From positions 1 to 41,538 of the forward strand of contig CAMBVX010000013.1 of the NCBI GenBank assembly GCA_945871085.1: a DNA stretch of 41,538 nt, given 5' to 3'. The stretch is from Opitutus sp. GAS368 (GTDB taxonomy: Bacteria > Verrucomicrobiota > Verrucomicrobiia > Opitutales > Opitutaceae). This document shows, one piece after another, positions 31,385 through 41,019 of this stretch; the first letter of the stretch is position 1, and each line of letters opens with the position of its first letter. The translations under genes were made by a program, and so were the position numbers. The notes beneath the pieces were generated by a model that saw nothing but the letters and a program-made list of their open reading frames with translations, made no database searches and was not told the DNA's origin.

Positions 31385-31610
31385 CGACGTCGCGGCCCTG
31401 GCGTGGCACCGCGGTCCAGCCGCTGCACCGGTCGCGGGCCACGCACTGCCAGGCGGCCGCGCCAAACCGCGCGCAGGCCAGCGGCCGGCCGTCGCGGTCT
31501 TGCACCAGATAAGCGCAGGTTTTCGCCGACGGGACTGCGGAAGCTCCAATAAAGGTACCAACTGAGAGGGAACGGCGCGGGTGGTCCTCCCCGCTGACGA
31601 GCGGCGGTTA
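31385..31610 (-). pseudogene. DUF4338 (DruA/transposase-like) remnant with one-base frameshift
   Basis: Two overlapping frames on the minus strand together give a DUF4338 block. The first frame has WYLYWSFRSPVGENL, the family's YHYLGxRSPVGENL region. The second has YLVQDRDGRPLACARFGAAA followed by WQCVARDRCSGW. They join at about 31512, where CGCTTATCTGG has one extra T compared with the CGCTATCTGG needed to keep ENLRYLVQD in frame. Only about 70 residues remain of a protein of several hundred. DUF4338 occurs in the DruA defence protein and in IS-associated proteins; the fragment cannot tell which. It directly follows the ribulokinase gene on the opposite strand. Confidence 0.6.
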
Positions 31611-31866
31611 CGGCGGCGGCGCGCATCGGCGGCGCGCCATTTTCACCGTTCGCCGGAGTTGATCACCCACGACGAGCTGAACGACGAACTGAGGGGTTAT
31701 CCGGCAAACACTAAGTAATCTCTCTTCTTTAAATTCGGCGGTCTTGCCCAAACTTTGGGTATCGGACAACAACAACCGCCCAGCACCGAACAACTCCTCC
31801 TTTCTCTCCCTCTTCGATTCGAGCGCCCGATCCGCGTCTCGTCCGTAGACCACTCTCCCACCACCC
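31611..31866. other. Spacer before the signalling island
   Basis: No gene is seen. The stretch becomes less GC-rich around 31700-31740 (AAACACTAAGTAATC, TCTTTAAATTCGG), which may be the promoter region of the response-regulator gene that follows at 31867. No reliable -10/-35 pair or operator could be assigned. Confidence 0.4.
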
Positions 31867-32574
31867 ATGAAAACAGCGCCCGAAACCAGTTCCCTTCCCC
31901 AGGACCGCGTAGTCACCCCGGCCGGGAACTTGAACATTTGGATTTTTGACGATCACCAGTGCTTTCGGGATCTGCTTTCTGATCACCTTTCCACGCTGCC
32001 CCAGACCTGGGTCGTCGGGTGCGGCGACGACCGGGCCAAACTGTTCGCGGCGGTCGACCGCCACGACGTCAACTTGGTGTTGCTCGACCTGCATCTCCCC
32101 GATACCGGAGGATTCGGCATCATGGAGACGATGATGCTCAGGGCGAGCCCTCCGGCTGTGGTCATCTTGAGCAGTGAGGTTACGCTCCACTCGGTCAACA
32201 CCGCCATTCGTCTCGGCGCGGTCGGCTACCTTCAGAAGACGGCCGGACTCGACGAGATCGAAACCGCGCTCGGGCAAATTCGGCTGGGCGCCACCTATTT
32301 CGGCCAAGGAATCGCGCGAGAGATTGGCGCCGAAGTAAAGCGCAGGCTTGAGCGGCGCGGAAACTCGGACCTCACCACCCGCGAAGTTCGCCTGCTGTCC
32401 CGTCTGGCCCGTGGCGACAATGCCAAGGAACTGGGCGCGGCGATGAACATCTCCCCCTTTACCGTCTACAAAATGCGCACCGTGCTGATGGAAAAGATTG
32501 GGGTGAAAACCCAGCGCGAGCTGGTGGACTATGCTCTGCGCAACGGACTCATGGGCTGGCACCAGAGCGTCTAA
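31867..32574 (+). CDS. LuxR/NarL-type response regulator
   Basis: The 235-residue protein has a receiver domain (about 22-145) with acidic pocket D28-D29, phospho-acceptor D74 in LVLLDLHLPDTGGFG, and the K in GYLQKTAG. A C-terminal GerE/LuxR helix-turn-helix follows (LTTREVRLLSRLARGDNAKE, then NISPFTVYKMRTVLMEKIGV). It should bind DNA as a phosphorylated dimer. It is the first gene of the plus-strand signalling island, 52 bp before a PAS histidine kinase that may be its cognate partner. Receiver motifs are intact. Confidence 0.87.
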   Translation: MKTAPETSSLPQDRVVTPAGNLNIWIFDDHQCFRDLLSDHLSTLPQTWVVGCGDDRAKLFAAVDRHDVNLVLLDLHLPDTGGFGIMETMMLRASPPAVVILSSEVTLHSVNTAIRLGAVGYLQKTAGLDEIETALGQIRLGATYFGQGIAREIGAEVKRRLERRGNSDLTTREVRLLSRLARGDNAKELGAAMNISPFTVYKMRTVLMEKIGVKTQRELVDYALRNGLMGWHQSV

Positions 32575-32626
32575 ACGGCGCCCAGCCCGCACCCGTCCAA
32601 TCGTGACCCACCGCCTCCCGCTGACA

Positions 32627-33679
32627 ATGAGAACTCCACCCGCACCCTTTCCCGGCGACATGGTCCCCGCACCGTTTTTGATTGTCGGAGCCGACGGGCG
32701 GGTCGTGGACAGCAACCCCTTGGCGCGGACCGCTCTCTCCCTCGTGGGCCCGCTCCTTCCGGGCTCCAGTTGGCACGATTTGCTGGGCGTGGAAGAAACC
32801 CGACGGTTCGAAGGCTTGGTTCAAACCCTCACTCCCGGAGACACCGCCACGGCCCATTTTCGCTTCGGCACGGGGAAACAAACGGTCTCCTTTCGGCTCA
32901 ATGTGCTCCGCCTGGCCCGGGGGGCCTCCGTCACCCTGTACCCCGGCTTGACATCCTCGCTCAAAACACCGCTGTTTTTCGGGCAGGTTGACGCGCCGCT
33001 GCCGGCGGCGTTTCTCCCTACCCTCACCCACGGTCTGAAGTCGCACTTGGCGGCGGCCCGCACGGCCACTTTTCTGCTCACGAAACAATACAAGCCCCCC
33101 GCCTTGTCCAAAGAGCACCGGTGGCTGGCTGCGATCGGCGAATCCGTCGTCCAGTCGACCGCTTTACTCGATCAAGTCGAACTCCTGGACGCGACCGTGC
33201 TCAAAGAGGTGGTCCGACCTCCGGAGCCGACCGATGTTTCGGAGTGGTTGGGCCGGATGACCGAGCGGGCGAATCAAGCCCACCCCGGGACCACGGTCTC
33301 ACTGACCGGTCGCAGCGCGGTGAGCGGCCGTTGGTGGTTGTGCACCGGCCTCATGGACACGGCGGTCGGATGCCTCCTCTCCAACGCCCTGAAATTCGCC
33401 CCGGCCGGAAGCCAGTCCTGCCTGAGTGCGACTGAGCTGGAGGATGGCCTGGAGATCGTGGTCTCCAACGAAGGTGCCGGCCTGCCCGATGACGAAGTCG
33501 CCCAGCTGTTCACCCCTTTCTTCCGCGGCACCAATGCCCGCCAGACTCCCGGCCTCGGTCTCGGTCTGGCCATCGCCCGTGCCGCCGTTCTCCGCCTCTA
33601 CGGCACGATCTCCTACCGGGTTGCCCCGGGACCCCGGGTTGAATTCTCCCTCCGATTCCCGGCCAAAGCCGAACGCTAG
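32627..33679 (+). CDS. PAS-domain sensor histidine kinase
   Basis: The 350-residue protein has an N-terminal PAS domain (about 12-110; PAPFLIVGADGRVVDSNPLA). A helical segment with a possible phospho-acceptor H135 (THGLKSHL, resembling the H-box) follows. The C-terminal HATPase domain has the N box LLSNALKFAP, G1 NEGAGLPDDE, F box FTPFFRG and G2 TPGLGLGLAIARAAV. There is no membrane segment, so it senses a cytoplasmic signal. The H-box lacks the usual E/D and P and is diverged. Likely partner of the preceding LuxR-type regulator; the start at ATG 32627 gives the shortest sensible lead. Confidence 0.82.
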   Translation: MRTPPAPFPGDMVPAPFLIVGADGRVVDSNPLARTALSLVGPLLPGSSWHDLLGVEETRRFEGLVQTLTPGDTATAHFRFGTGKQTVSFRLNVLRLARGASVTLYPGLTSSLKTPLFFGQVDAPLPAAFLPTLTHGLKSHLAAARTATFLLTKQYKPPALSKEHRWLAAIGESVVQSTALLDQVELLDATVLKEVVRPPEPTDVSEWLGRMTERANQAHPGTTVSLTGRSAVSGRWWLCTGLMDTAVGCLLSNALKFAPAGSQSCLSATELEDGLEIVVSNEGAGLPDDEVAQLFTPFFRGTNARQTPGLGLGLAIARAAVLRLYGTISYRVAPGPRVEFSLRFPAKAER

Positions 33680-33694
33680 TCTCCTGTTTTCACG

Positions 33695-34768
33695 ATGAAT
33701 CCTCCTCCAGGCCACCGCATTCTCCTCGCCGAGGATGACCCCATCTTGCGCCAAATGACCACCGACTTGCTCGAGCTCAACGGCTACCAAGTTACCATGG
33801 CTTCCGGGGGTGCGCGGGCGATCGAATCCTTCAACCTCGCCTGCCCCGACCTCGTCCTGGCGGACATTGCCATGGCGGAAGGCGACGGCTATTCGCTGCT
33901 CAAACACATCCGCACTCACCAGACCGCCGCTGACGTGCCGGTCATCTTCATGTCCGGAAAATCCGGCCTCGCGGACATCCGCGCAGGACTGCGGGTCGGA
34001 GTCGACGACTACATTCCCAAACCGTTTGACCCCGACGAACTGCTCCGATCGATCACCCTCCGCATCAGTCGTCGGGAGCAAAAACACCGCCTCGACGCAT
34101 TGTTGGGCCGATCGCTCCATCACGACTTCCGCACGCCGCTCACCAGCATACTCGGTTTTGCCGCGTTGTTGAGCGCGGCCGCCGCGATGGGAAAGCCGAT
34201 GCCCGCGGCCGAAGTCGCGGAAGCGGCGGAGATGATGCAACACTCGGCGGAGCAGCTCTTGGAGCTGATCGAACGGGTCGGCACCATCGTGGAGATCGCC
34301 AGCTCGAGTCCCAAGCTGGCCGAAACCTACCGCACCGTCACGACCGCCGATTGGCTGGCCGGCACCCGCCGAAACTGCGAGGCCGTCGCGCAAAAAATGG
34401 ATCGGGCCCCGGATCTCGTCCTCGACCTCAACGATGTGCCGGTGCCGGTGCCGCTGGCTCATTGGCAGCTGACCTTGGCCCAGTTGGTCGAAACCGCCTT
34501 TGACGCCTCGCCCAAGGGGTTCCCGGTTCGGGTCACCGGTCGCTTGGAAGGCCACGCGTATCACGTCTCCGTGGACTGTGCGGCCGGCTCCCCGCCGCCG
34601 GCCGACGGCGCCGCGGTCGACCCCAAGGCTTCGTCTCTCCACTTTCCGGGACCGGGGATGGACATTGTGCGCCGCGTGGCAGCCCTCTCTTCCTCCGAGC
34701 TCAAAGTCTTGCCCACCGCCCGCGGGACGGCGATCCACTTGATTGTTCCGGTGGGACCGCGGAAATAG
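33695..34768 (+). CDS. Receiver-histidine kinase with degenerate ATPase domain
   Basis: The 357-residue protein has an N-terminal receiver (about 6-125) with D14-D15, phospho-acceptor D57 in LVLADIAMAEGDGYS and K109 (YIPKPFDPDE). A clear H-box follows, LHHDFRTPLTSILGFAALL (H143). The last 140 residues sit where HATPase_c should be but lack its motifs: the N-box position reads VETAFDASPKG without the Mg-binding Asn, no DxGxG G1 box is present, and only FPGPGMDIVRRVAALSS recalls G2. It may pass phosphate between partners instead of making its own. It follows the PAS kinase by 15 bp. Confidence 0.8.
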   Translation: MNPPPGHRILLAEDDPILRQMTTDLLELNGYQVTMASGGARAIESFNLACPDLVLADIAMAEGDGYSLLKHIRTHQTAADVPVIFMSGKSGLADIRAGLRVGVDDYIPKPFDPDELLRSITLRISRREQKHRLDALLGRSLHHDFRTPLTSILGFAALLSAAAAMGKPMPAAEVAEAAEMMQHSAEQLLELIERVGTIVEIASSSPKLAETYRTVTTADWLAGTRRNCEAVAQKMDRAPDLVLDLNDVPVPVPLAHWQLTLAQLVETAFDASPKGFPVRVTGRLEGHAYHVSVDCAAGSPPPADGAAVDPKASSLHFPGPGMDIVRRVAALSSSELKVLPTARGTAIHLIVPVGPRK

Positions 34769-34867
34769 TCCCGCCGGCCTCTCGGCGTTTTTTACCCCAT
34801 CGCCGCCGCTGCCCTACGAACCCATCCTGCCCGATCCCGCAGATCAAAAACCGCCGCAGGCACCACG

Positions 34868-37195
34868 ATGATTGCTCCGTCGCCCACCGAGGTCGAACGC
34901 CTTGCCCAGCTCCAACGCTACGAAATTCTGGATACGGGCCAGGAAGACGTGTTCGACGACTTCACCATTCTGGCCGCGCAGATTTGCGGCACGCCCATTT
35001 CGCTCATCTCCCTCCTCGATGCCGAACGGCAATGGTTCAAGAGCAAGGTTGGCCTGACCGAAACCCACACCCCGCGGGAGCTGGCTTTCTGCGACCACGC
35101 CATCCGCACACCCGAGGTGATGGAAGTCCCCGATGCCACCCTTGATCCCCGGTTTTTCGCGAACCCTCTGGTGACGGGCGCCCCGGACATCCGGTTTTAC
35201 GCCGGGTCGCCCCTCGTTGCCCCGGATGGCAGCCGCATCGGCACGCTGTGCGTGATCGACCGCGTCCCGCGCCGCCTGTCCGACGCACAGCGCGCCGCCT
35301 TGGCGCGGCTCGGGCGCCAGATCATCGTCCAACTGGAGCTGCGGCTGGCGCGGCGGGATCTCGAGGCCCGCATCGCCGGGGCCGAGCGGGCGGAGGCGCT
35401 CATGCGAGACACGCTGGCGCGCGCGACCGCCGCCGAACGCCGTACCGTCCGCGCGAACGACCTGCTCTCCGCGGTCCGCGAATTGCTCACCGGCCACCTC
35501 GTGCAAAACGGCCGCAAGGCCACCTTCGCCCGGCTGCTCCAGCTCCTGCTCGAATATACCGACAGCAACTACGGATTTGTCGCCGAGGTGCTGCACGATC
35601 CGGCCGGGCAGCCCTACCTCAAGACCCAGGCGATCACCAACATCGCCTGGAACGACGAGATGCGCGCCTTTTTCGACCAACATCACGCGCAGGGCCTCGA
35701 GTTCCGCAATCTGCAGACCCTCTTCGGCGCCGCCCTCACCACCGGCCAAACGGTGATTTCCAACTCGCCCGCCACCGATCCCCGCCGGGGCGGCCTGCCC
35801 CCGGGTCACCCTCCGATGAATGCCTTCCTCGGCGTGCCCATCCGGCACGGCGGTAAGATGATCGGCATGGTCGGCGTCGCGAACCGGCCGGACGGATACG
35901 ACCCGGCCATCGTCGAGCTGCTCGAACCGCTGTTCTCCGCCTACGCCACCATCATTCATGACGTGCGCATGGCCGACCTGCGCGAGGAAACCCAGCTGAA
36001 GATCGGCCGGCTGAACCAGGAACTGCAGGACCGCGCCGACCGCCTCGACCAGGCCAACCAGGCCCTCGCCGAACGCGACCAACTCCGCCAGCTCTCCCTC
36101 GAAAACGCCTCCGTCCGCCTGCAGCACCTCGCCGCCATGGACGCGGCCAGCGACGGCCTCGCGCTGCTCGACGCGGCGGGCCTCTACACCTACGTCAACA
36201 CCGCCCATGCCACCATGTTTGGCTTCGCCTCTGGCGCGGAATTACTGGGCCAGAACTGGCGCATCCTCTACGACGCCGACGAACTCACCCGGATCCAGAC
36301 CGAAGTCTTCCCCGAGCTGGGCGCCCGCCGCCACTGGCACGGCCGAGCCCGGGCCCGCCGCCTTGACGGCACGCACTTTCCGGAGGCGCTCACGCTCACG
36401 CTCACGCCGGACGGCGGGATCATCTGCGTCTGCCGGGACGACACCAGCGCCGTGGAATCGGAGCAAAAGATCCAGGCCCTCTCCTGCGGATTGGAAACCC
36501 GCGCGCAGGAACTGATGAAGGTCAACCGCGAGCTTTCCGACTTCGCCCACGTCGTTTCCCACGACCTGAAGGCCCCCCTGCGCGGCATCGGCTCGCTCTC
36601 CAACTGGCTGCAGCAGGACTATGCGGCCAAGCTCGGGCCGGAAGGCGCCGAGCAGCTCCAGCTGATCGGCGGCCGCGTGGCCCGCCTCAGCGGCCTGATC
36701 GACGGCATCCTCAGCTACTCCCGCGCGGGCCGCACCCCCCGCAGCCAGACCGTCGTCTCGCTGGACGTGCTGGTGCAGGGCACCCTCGAGATACTCGCGC
36801 CGCCCGCCCACATTGCCGTCACCGTGGCGACTGCGCTGCCCCAGATCAGGATGGACCCCACCAAGGCGCAGCAGCTCTTCCAAAACCTGCTGTCCAATGC
36901 GGTCAAATACATGAACAAACCCTCCGGCCGGGTCACCGTCAGCTGCGTCGCCGCCGACCGCTTCTGGCATTTCTCCATCGCGGACAACGGCCCGGGCATC
37001 GAGGAAAAATACTTCGAACGCATCTTCCAGCTGTTCCAAACCCTCGCGCCGCGCGACGAGGTCGAGTCGACCGGCGTCGGCCTGGCCGTCGTCAAAAAGA
37101 TCGTCGAAACCGAGGGCGGCCGGATCTGGATCGAGTCCGTCTTCGGCCACGGCGCCACCTTCCATTTCACCCTCCCGTGCGACGAACCCGCCTGA
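34868..37195 (+). CDS. GAF-GAF-PAS sensor histidine kinase
   Basis: The 775-residue protein begins with a GAF domain (about 10-165; RYEILDTGQEDVFDDF, CDHAIRTPEV, FYAGSPLVAPDGSRIGTLCV). A second GAF-like domain (about 215-375) has NAFLGVPIRHGGKMIGMVG. A coiled linker precedes a PAS domain (about 415-530; LALLDAAGLYTYVNTAHATM). The transmitter has H565 in AHVVSHDLKAPLRGI, N box LLSNAVKYMN, G1 DNGPGIEEKYF and G2 GVGLAVVKKIVE. The layout resembles phytochrome-like kinases without a visible chromophore cysteine assignment. It is soluble. The Rcp1-like receiver 21 bp downstream is the obvious partner. Confidence 0.88.
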   Translation: MIAPSPTEVERLAQLQRYEILDTGQEDVFDDFTILAAQICGTPISLISLLDAERQWFKSKVGLTETHTPRELAFCDHAIRTPEVMEVPDATLDPRFFANPLVTGAPDIRFYAGSPLVAPDGSRIGTLCVIDRVPRRLSDAQRAALARLGRQIIVQLELRLARRDLEARIAGAERAEALMRDTLARATAAERRTVRANDLLSAVRELLTGHLVQNGRKATFARLLQLLLEYTDSNYGFVAEVLHDPAGQPYLKTQAITNIAWNDEMRAFFDQHHAQGLEFRNLQTLFGAALTTGQTVISNSPATDPRRGGLPPGHPPMNAFLGVPIRHGGKMIGMVGVANRPDGYDPAIVELLEPLFSAYATIIHDVRMADLREETQLKIGRLNQELQDRADRLDQANQALAERDQLRQLSLENASVRLQHLAAMDAASDGLALLDAAGLYTYVNTAHATMFGFASGAELLGQNWRILYDADELTRIQTEVFPELGARRHWHGRARARRLDGTHFPEALTLTLTPDGGIICVCRDDTSAVESEQKIQALSCGLETRAQELMKVNRELSDFAHVVSHDLKAPLRGIGSLSNWLQQDYAAKLGPEGAEQLQLIGGRVARLSGLIDGILSYSRAGRTPRSQTVVSLDVLVQGTLEILAPPAHIAVTVATALPQIRMDPTKAQQLFQNLLSNAVKYMNKPSGRVTVSCVAADRFWHFSIADNGPGIEEKYFERIFQLFQTLAPRDEVESTGVGLAVVKKIVETEGGRIWIESVFGHGATFHFTLPCDEPA

Positions 37196-37216
37196 GGCCG
37201 CCGCCCGCTCCCCCCC

Positions 37217-37633
37217 TTGAACGCCCATCACTCCATCCTCCTCATCGAAGACGACCGCATCGACGCCATGACCGTCACGCGGGCCCTGCGCGACCTGGGC
37301 TCGACGAATCCGCTCCATCACGTGACCGACGGTGAAAAGGCGCTGTCCTTCCTCGTGGATCCGGCCAGCCCGCGCCCGATGCTCATCTTGCTCGACCTGA
37401 ACATGCCCCGGATGAACGGGGCCGAATTCCTCGCTGTCATCAAGGCCGACGACCTGTTCCGGGCGATTCCTATCGTCGTCCTCACCACCTCGCAGGAGGA
37501 TCGCGACCGGTTGCGCGCCTTCGACCTCAGTGCCGCCGGCTATATCGTCAAACCCGTCGACTACACCCAGTTCGTCAACGTGATGCGCACCGTCCTGGAT
37601 TATTGGACCACGAGTCAAACGCCGCCCATCTGA
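37217..37633 (+). CDS. Rcp1-like single-domain response regulator
   Basis: The 138-residue protein, from a TTG at 37217, is a stand-alone receiver: ILLIEDDRIDAMTVTRAL (acidic pocket 11-13), phospho-acceptor D60 in ILLDLNMPRMNGAEFL, T-box VVLTTSQED and K in YIVKPVDYTQF. There is no output domain. The extended loop before the phospho-site (DGEKALSFLVDPASPRP) is typical of response regulators paired with phytochrome-type kinases (Rcp1 group). It sits between two large kinases and overlaps the next gene by one base (TGATG at 37631-37635), so it probably shuttles phosphate between them. Confidence 0.86.
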   Translation: MNAHHSILLIEDDRIDAMTVTRALRDLGSTNPLHHVTDGEKALSFLVDPASPRPMLILLDLNMPRMNGAEFLAVIKADDLFRAIPIVVLTTSQEDRDRLRAFDLSAAGYIVKPVDYTQFVNVMRTVLDYWTTSQTPPI

Positions 37634-40600
37634 TGCCTACCACCTCTCCCAAAATCCGCCTGCTGCTCATTGAGGACGACGCCATCGATCGCCAGGAATT
37701 CACGCGTTTCGTGCGCGAGCGGGACCTCCCCTACGAGGTCACGGTGGCACTGAATCTCAGCGAAGCCCGCCGGCACTTGGCCGCGACGACCTTCGACATC
37801 GTCGTCGCCGATCATCAACTCCCCGACGGCACGGCGTTCGATTTGTTCAACACCCGCGAAAGCTGGGTCGATCAAATTGTGATTTTGGCCACGGGGGCGG
37901 GCGACGAGGATACGGCCGCCCGCGCCTTGCGGGCCGGAATGCGGGACTACTTGATCAAGGACCAGCAGCGCACCTATCTCCGCCGCCTGCCCCAGCAGAT
38001 CGACAGCGCGCTCACGGAGCGCCGACTCCTTCGCCAAGTCCGGGAAAGCGAGGCCCGCCTGCGGGATCTGTTCGACGGAACCACCGACCTCATCCAAAGC
38101 GTGGCGCCCGACGGCCAGCTCCTGTTCGTGAACCGGGCTTGGCGCGAGACGCTCGGCTATACGCTCCAAGACGTCGGGGGCCTAAACTTCTTCGCAGTGA
38201 TCGATCATTCCAGCCTGGCCCATTGCCAGACCATCTTTGGACAGCTGCTGGCGGGACAAGACGTCGGCCCGTTGCAGTTGAAGCTGCGGACCAAAGAGGG
38301 CCGCGCCGTCTCGCTGGAGGGCCGGGTGACGGTCCGACGCGAAGACGGCAAGGTGATCTCCAGCCGGGGGATCTTTCACAACATCACGGACCTCGCCCTC
38401 GCGGAGTCCGCCGCGCGCCTCGCGAACCAGCGGCTGTCGGACCTCCTCTCGGTGAGCAGCGCGGTGATCTTCACCTGTGCCGCCGAACCGCCCTTCGCCG
38501 CCACCTTTGTCAGCCCCAGCTCCAAGCTGGTTTGGGGCTATGAGCCTGCGCAGTTTGGTCAGCCGGGTTTCTGGGCTGACCAGATCCATGCCCATGACCG
38601 GGCCCGCGTGCTGGAAGGTCTGACCCAGACGGCGGTCTTGGGCAGCTGCACCCAGCGCTATCGCTTTCGCCGCAGCGATGGCGTGTGGCGCTGGGCGCAG
38701 GATGACGTGCGCCTGGGTGCGGTCGAGGGCTCCACCGCGAAGCAACTCGTCGGCGTCAGACGGGACATCACCGACGAGGTGACCAAGGACGCGACGATCC
38801 GCTCGTTCCAAGACCGGACGCTGCGCTTTCAAGCGGTGCTGCTGGTGTTGCATAATCGCGAATCCGCCGCCTTCGAGGACCTCATCCGTTCCGCCATTGA
38901 ACTGGCGACCACCGCCCTGGACGTCTCGTCAGCGAGTCTGTGGTTTGGGGACCCGCAGCGCGATCAGATGGCGCTGCTCACCGGCTGTCGCATCGACGGA
39001 CCTTCCCATCAGCCAGGTACCCAGCTGCCGGTGCAGCGCTTCCCGCAATTCTGGGAGGCCCTTTGCGCCGGGCCCGTTCTGCAGATCGACGACGTCATCG
39101 TTCATCCCTGCACCGCCGGCATCGCGGGTTCACCCCTCGCGCCGGACTCGACCCAGGCCCTGGCGGGTGCGCGGCTCCAATTCGACGGCCGGCCAATCGG
39201 CGGTCTCGTGTTCACGCGCACGGCCGCGCATCCCGCCTGGGCGGTGGACGAGGTGAAATTCGTGCAATCGATCGCGAACACCATCATGCTCGCGTTCGAA
39301 CAGGACAAACGCCGCGGGGCCGAGGCCGCCGAGCGGGAAATGCGGTCGCATTTGGAAGAATTGGTCGATTCGCGCACCGCGGCGCTCCAGGAATCCGAAG
39401 GACGGTTCCGCCAACTCGCGGAAAACATCCAGGAAATCTTCTACATCGTCGACGTGCCCAGCGGCAATTTCGTCTACGTGTCCCCCGCCTTTACCGTGCT
39501 GTTCGGCCGGACCGCGGAGGCACTCCTGCAGACGCGCCAAACGTGGTTTGACGCGGTCCATCCCGAGGATCGGGAGCGCGTCCAGGAATCCATTGCCCAT
39601 CGCTCGTCGGGGGCGACGGGCGTCGAATACCGCATCGTCCATGTCGATGGCCATACCCACTGGGTCCGGGATCGCTCGTTTGCCGTCAAAGATGGCCAGG
39701 GCCGCGTTTACCGCCACACCGGACTGGCCGAAGACATCACGGAACGGAAAAACTCCGAACAGGCCATTCTGCGCCGCCAACGGATGGAAAGCCTCGGCAC
39801 ACTGGCCAGCGGCGTCGCCCACGATCTGAACAATGCCCTCGCGCCCATCTCCCTCGGCGCTCATCTCCTGCGCAAAAAATATCCCAAGGAGGATCGCATC
39901 ATTTCCGGCATGCAGGCCAGTGCCCAGCACGGCGCCAACATGGTCCGGCAACTCCTCACGTTTGCGAAAGGGATCGACGGCGAGCGGACCGCCCTCAGCA
40001 CGCTGCACCTGTTCAGCAATCTCGCGACGCTGATCGAGTCGACCTTCCATCGGAACGTCACCCTGAGGGTGACCTGCCCGCCGGATATCCCCCCCGTCTT
40101 TGGCGACGAAACGCAATTGCACCAAGTGCTCCTGAATCTCTGCGTCAACGCCCGGGATGCCATGCCCGACGGCGGGACCCTCGAACTGGATGCCTTCACC
40201 CGGCACGTCGACCAAACCTATGCCAGCACCATCCCCGAGGCTAGACTGGGCGAATATGTGGTTTGGCAGGTGGCGGATTCGGGCGAGGGCATTCCGCCCG
40301 CCGTCTTGGAACGGATCTTCGATCCCTTCTTCACCACCAAAAGCCCGGACAAAGGCACCGGCCTCGGGCTTTCCACCGTCGCCGGCATTGTCCGCAGTCA
40401 CGGCGGGTTTGTGCGGGTGGCGTCCTCTCCCGGTCAGCGGACGATCTTCTCCGTGTTTTTGCCGAGCGCCCTGGAGCGGAGCCGTGCCACACCCGTCCGC
40501 GCCGTGGATCCGACCGCCCCGCTCGACGGCGAGGGCCGCACGATTTTGGTCGTCGACGACGACCAGTCCGTCCGGGAAGTCTCGGCCGCCGTGTTGCATG

Positions 40601-40908
40601 AGCTGAACTTTAACGTGATCACGGCCAACGACGGCACCGATGCCTTGATCCGCGTCGTGGAAAACCGGGCGGTGCTGCGCGGCGTGGTCACCGATCTCAA
40701 CATGCCACACATGGACGGGCTCAAACTGGTGCGGACGCTCAAGCACATGCTGCCGGGCATTCCCGTGGTGGTCTCCAGCGGCCGGGTCGACGAAAAACAA
40801 GCGCATGAACTGGCCGTTCTGGGCGTGGTCGCGGTGCTCCATAAGCCCTTCGACGAGGTCACGTTCGCCGCCGCGATTCGCCAGCTCATGGGCCCACCCC
40901 CGCCATAA
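37633..40908 (+). CDS. Hybrid sensor kinase REC-PAS-PAS-GAF-PAS-HisKA-HATPase-REC
   Basis: The protein has 1091 residues. An N-terminal receiver ([17 protein letters not shown]60 in [11 protein letters not shown]) is followed by PAS domains at about 140-260 ([20 protein letters not shown]) and about 275-395, a GAF domain at about 410-555, and a third PAS at about 590-715 ([20 protein letters not shown]). The transmitter has H730 in [15 protein letters not shown] box [14 protein letters not shown]1 [12 protein letters not shown] and G2 [15 protein letters not shown]-terminal receiver has D1021 in [12 protein letters not shown]. Two receivers flank the kinase, which suits both input from and output to a phosphorelay. 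There are no membrane segments. Its ATG overlaps the TGA of the Rcp1-like gene. Confidence 0.88.
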   Translation: MPTTSPKIRLLLIEDDAIDRQEFTRFVRERDLPYEVTVALNLSEARRHLAATTFDIVVADHQLPDGTAFDLFNTRESWVDQIVILATGAGDEDTAARALRAGMRDYLIKDQQRTYLRRLPQQIDSALTERRLLRQVRESEARLRDLFDGTTDLIQSVAPDGQLLFVNRAWRETLGYTLQDVGGLNFFAVIDHSSLAHCQTIFGQLLAGQDVGPLQLKLRTKEGRAVSLEGRVTVRREDGKVISSRGIFHNITDLALAESAARLANQRLSDLLSVSSAVIFTCAAEPPFAATFVSPSSKLVWGYEPAQFGQPGFWADQIHAHDRARVLEGLTQTAVLGSCTQRYRFRRSDGVWRWAQDDVRLGAVEGSTAKQLVGVRRDITDEVTKDATIRSFQDRTLRFQAVLLVLHNRESAAFEDLIRSAIELATTALDVSSASLWFGDPQRDQMALLTGCRIDGPSHQPGTQLPVQRFPQFWEALCAGPVLQIDDVIVHPCTAGIAGSPLAPDSTQALAGARLQFDGRPIGGLVFTRTAAHPAWAVDEVKFVQSIANTIMLAFEQDKRRGAEAAEREMRSHLEELVDSRTAALQESEGRFRQLAENIQEIFYIVDVPSGNFVYVSPAFTVLFGRTAEALLQTRQTWFDAVHPEDRERVQESIAHRSSGATGVEYRIVHVDGHTHWVRDRSFAVKDGQGRVYRHTGLAEDITERKNSEQAILRRQRMESLGTLASGVAHDLNNALAPISLGAHLLRKKYPKEDRIISGMQASAQHGANMVRQLLTFAKGIDGERTALSTLHLFSNLATLIESTFHRNVTLRVTCPPDIPPVFGDETQLHQVLLNLCVNARDAMPDGGTLELDAFTRHVDQTYASTIPEARLGEYVVWQVADSGEGIPPAVLERIFDPFFTTKSPDKGTGLGLSTVAGIVRSHGGFVRVASSPGQRTIFSVFLPSALERSRATPVRAVDPTAPLDGEGRTILVVDDDQSVREVSAAVLHELNFNVITANDGTDALIRVVENRAVLRGVVTDLNMPHMDGLKLVRTLKHMLPGIPVVVSSGRVDEKQAHELAVLGVVAVLHKPFDEVTFAAAIRQLMGPPPP

Positions 40909-41019
40909 GCAGCGCTCCTCCGCTGTTCCGGCTCGCGCCCGCCGCTGCGGCGGGGCCACGCGGTGTGCACCCTCTCGCTGTCTACCCCCTGTTCCAATCA
41001 CCCCTCTACGCTCCATCAC
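40909..41019. other. Short spacer between hybrid kinase and membrane protein gene
   Basis: This 111-bp GC-rich spacer (CGCCCGCCGCTGCGGCGGGGC at about 40938 forms a small GCCGC/GCGGC hairpin) has no T run, and no promoter could be assigned. Confidence 0.35.

Noticed and set aside
31385-31610. An intact Druantia-type defence gene
   Set aside because: Only about 70 residues remain, in two frames, with no partner defence genes.
39130-41019. A 629-codon minus-strand frame opposite the hybrid kinase
   Set aside because: It has no recognisable domain and mirrors a well-supported REC-PAS-GAF-kinase gene.
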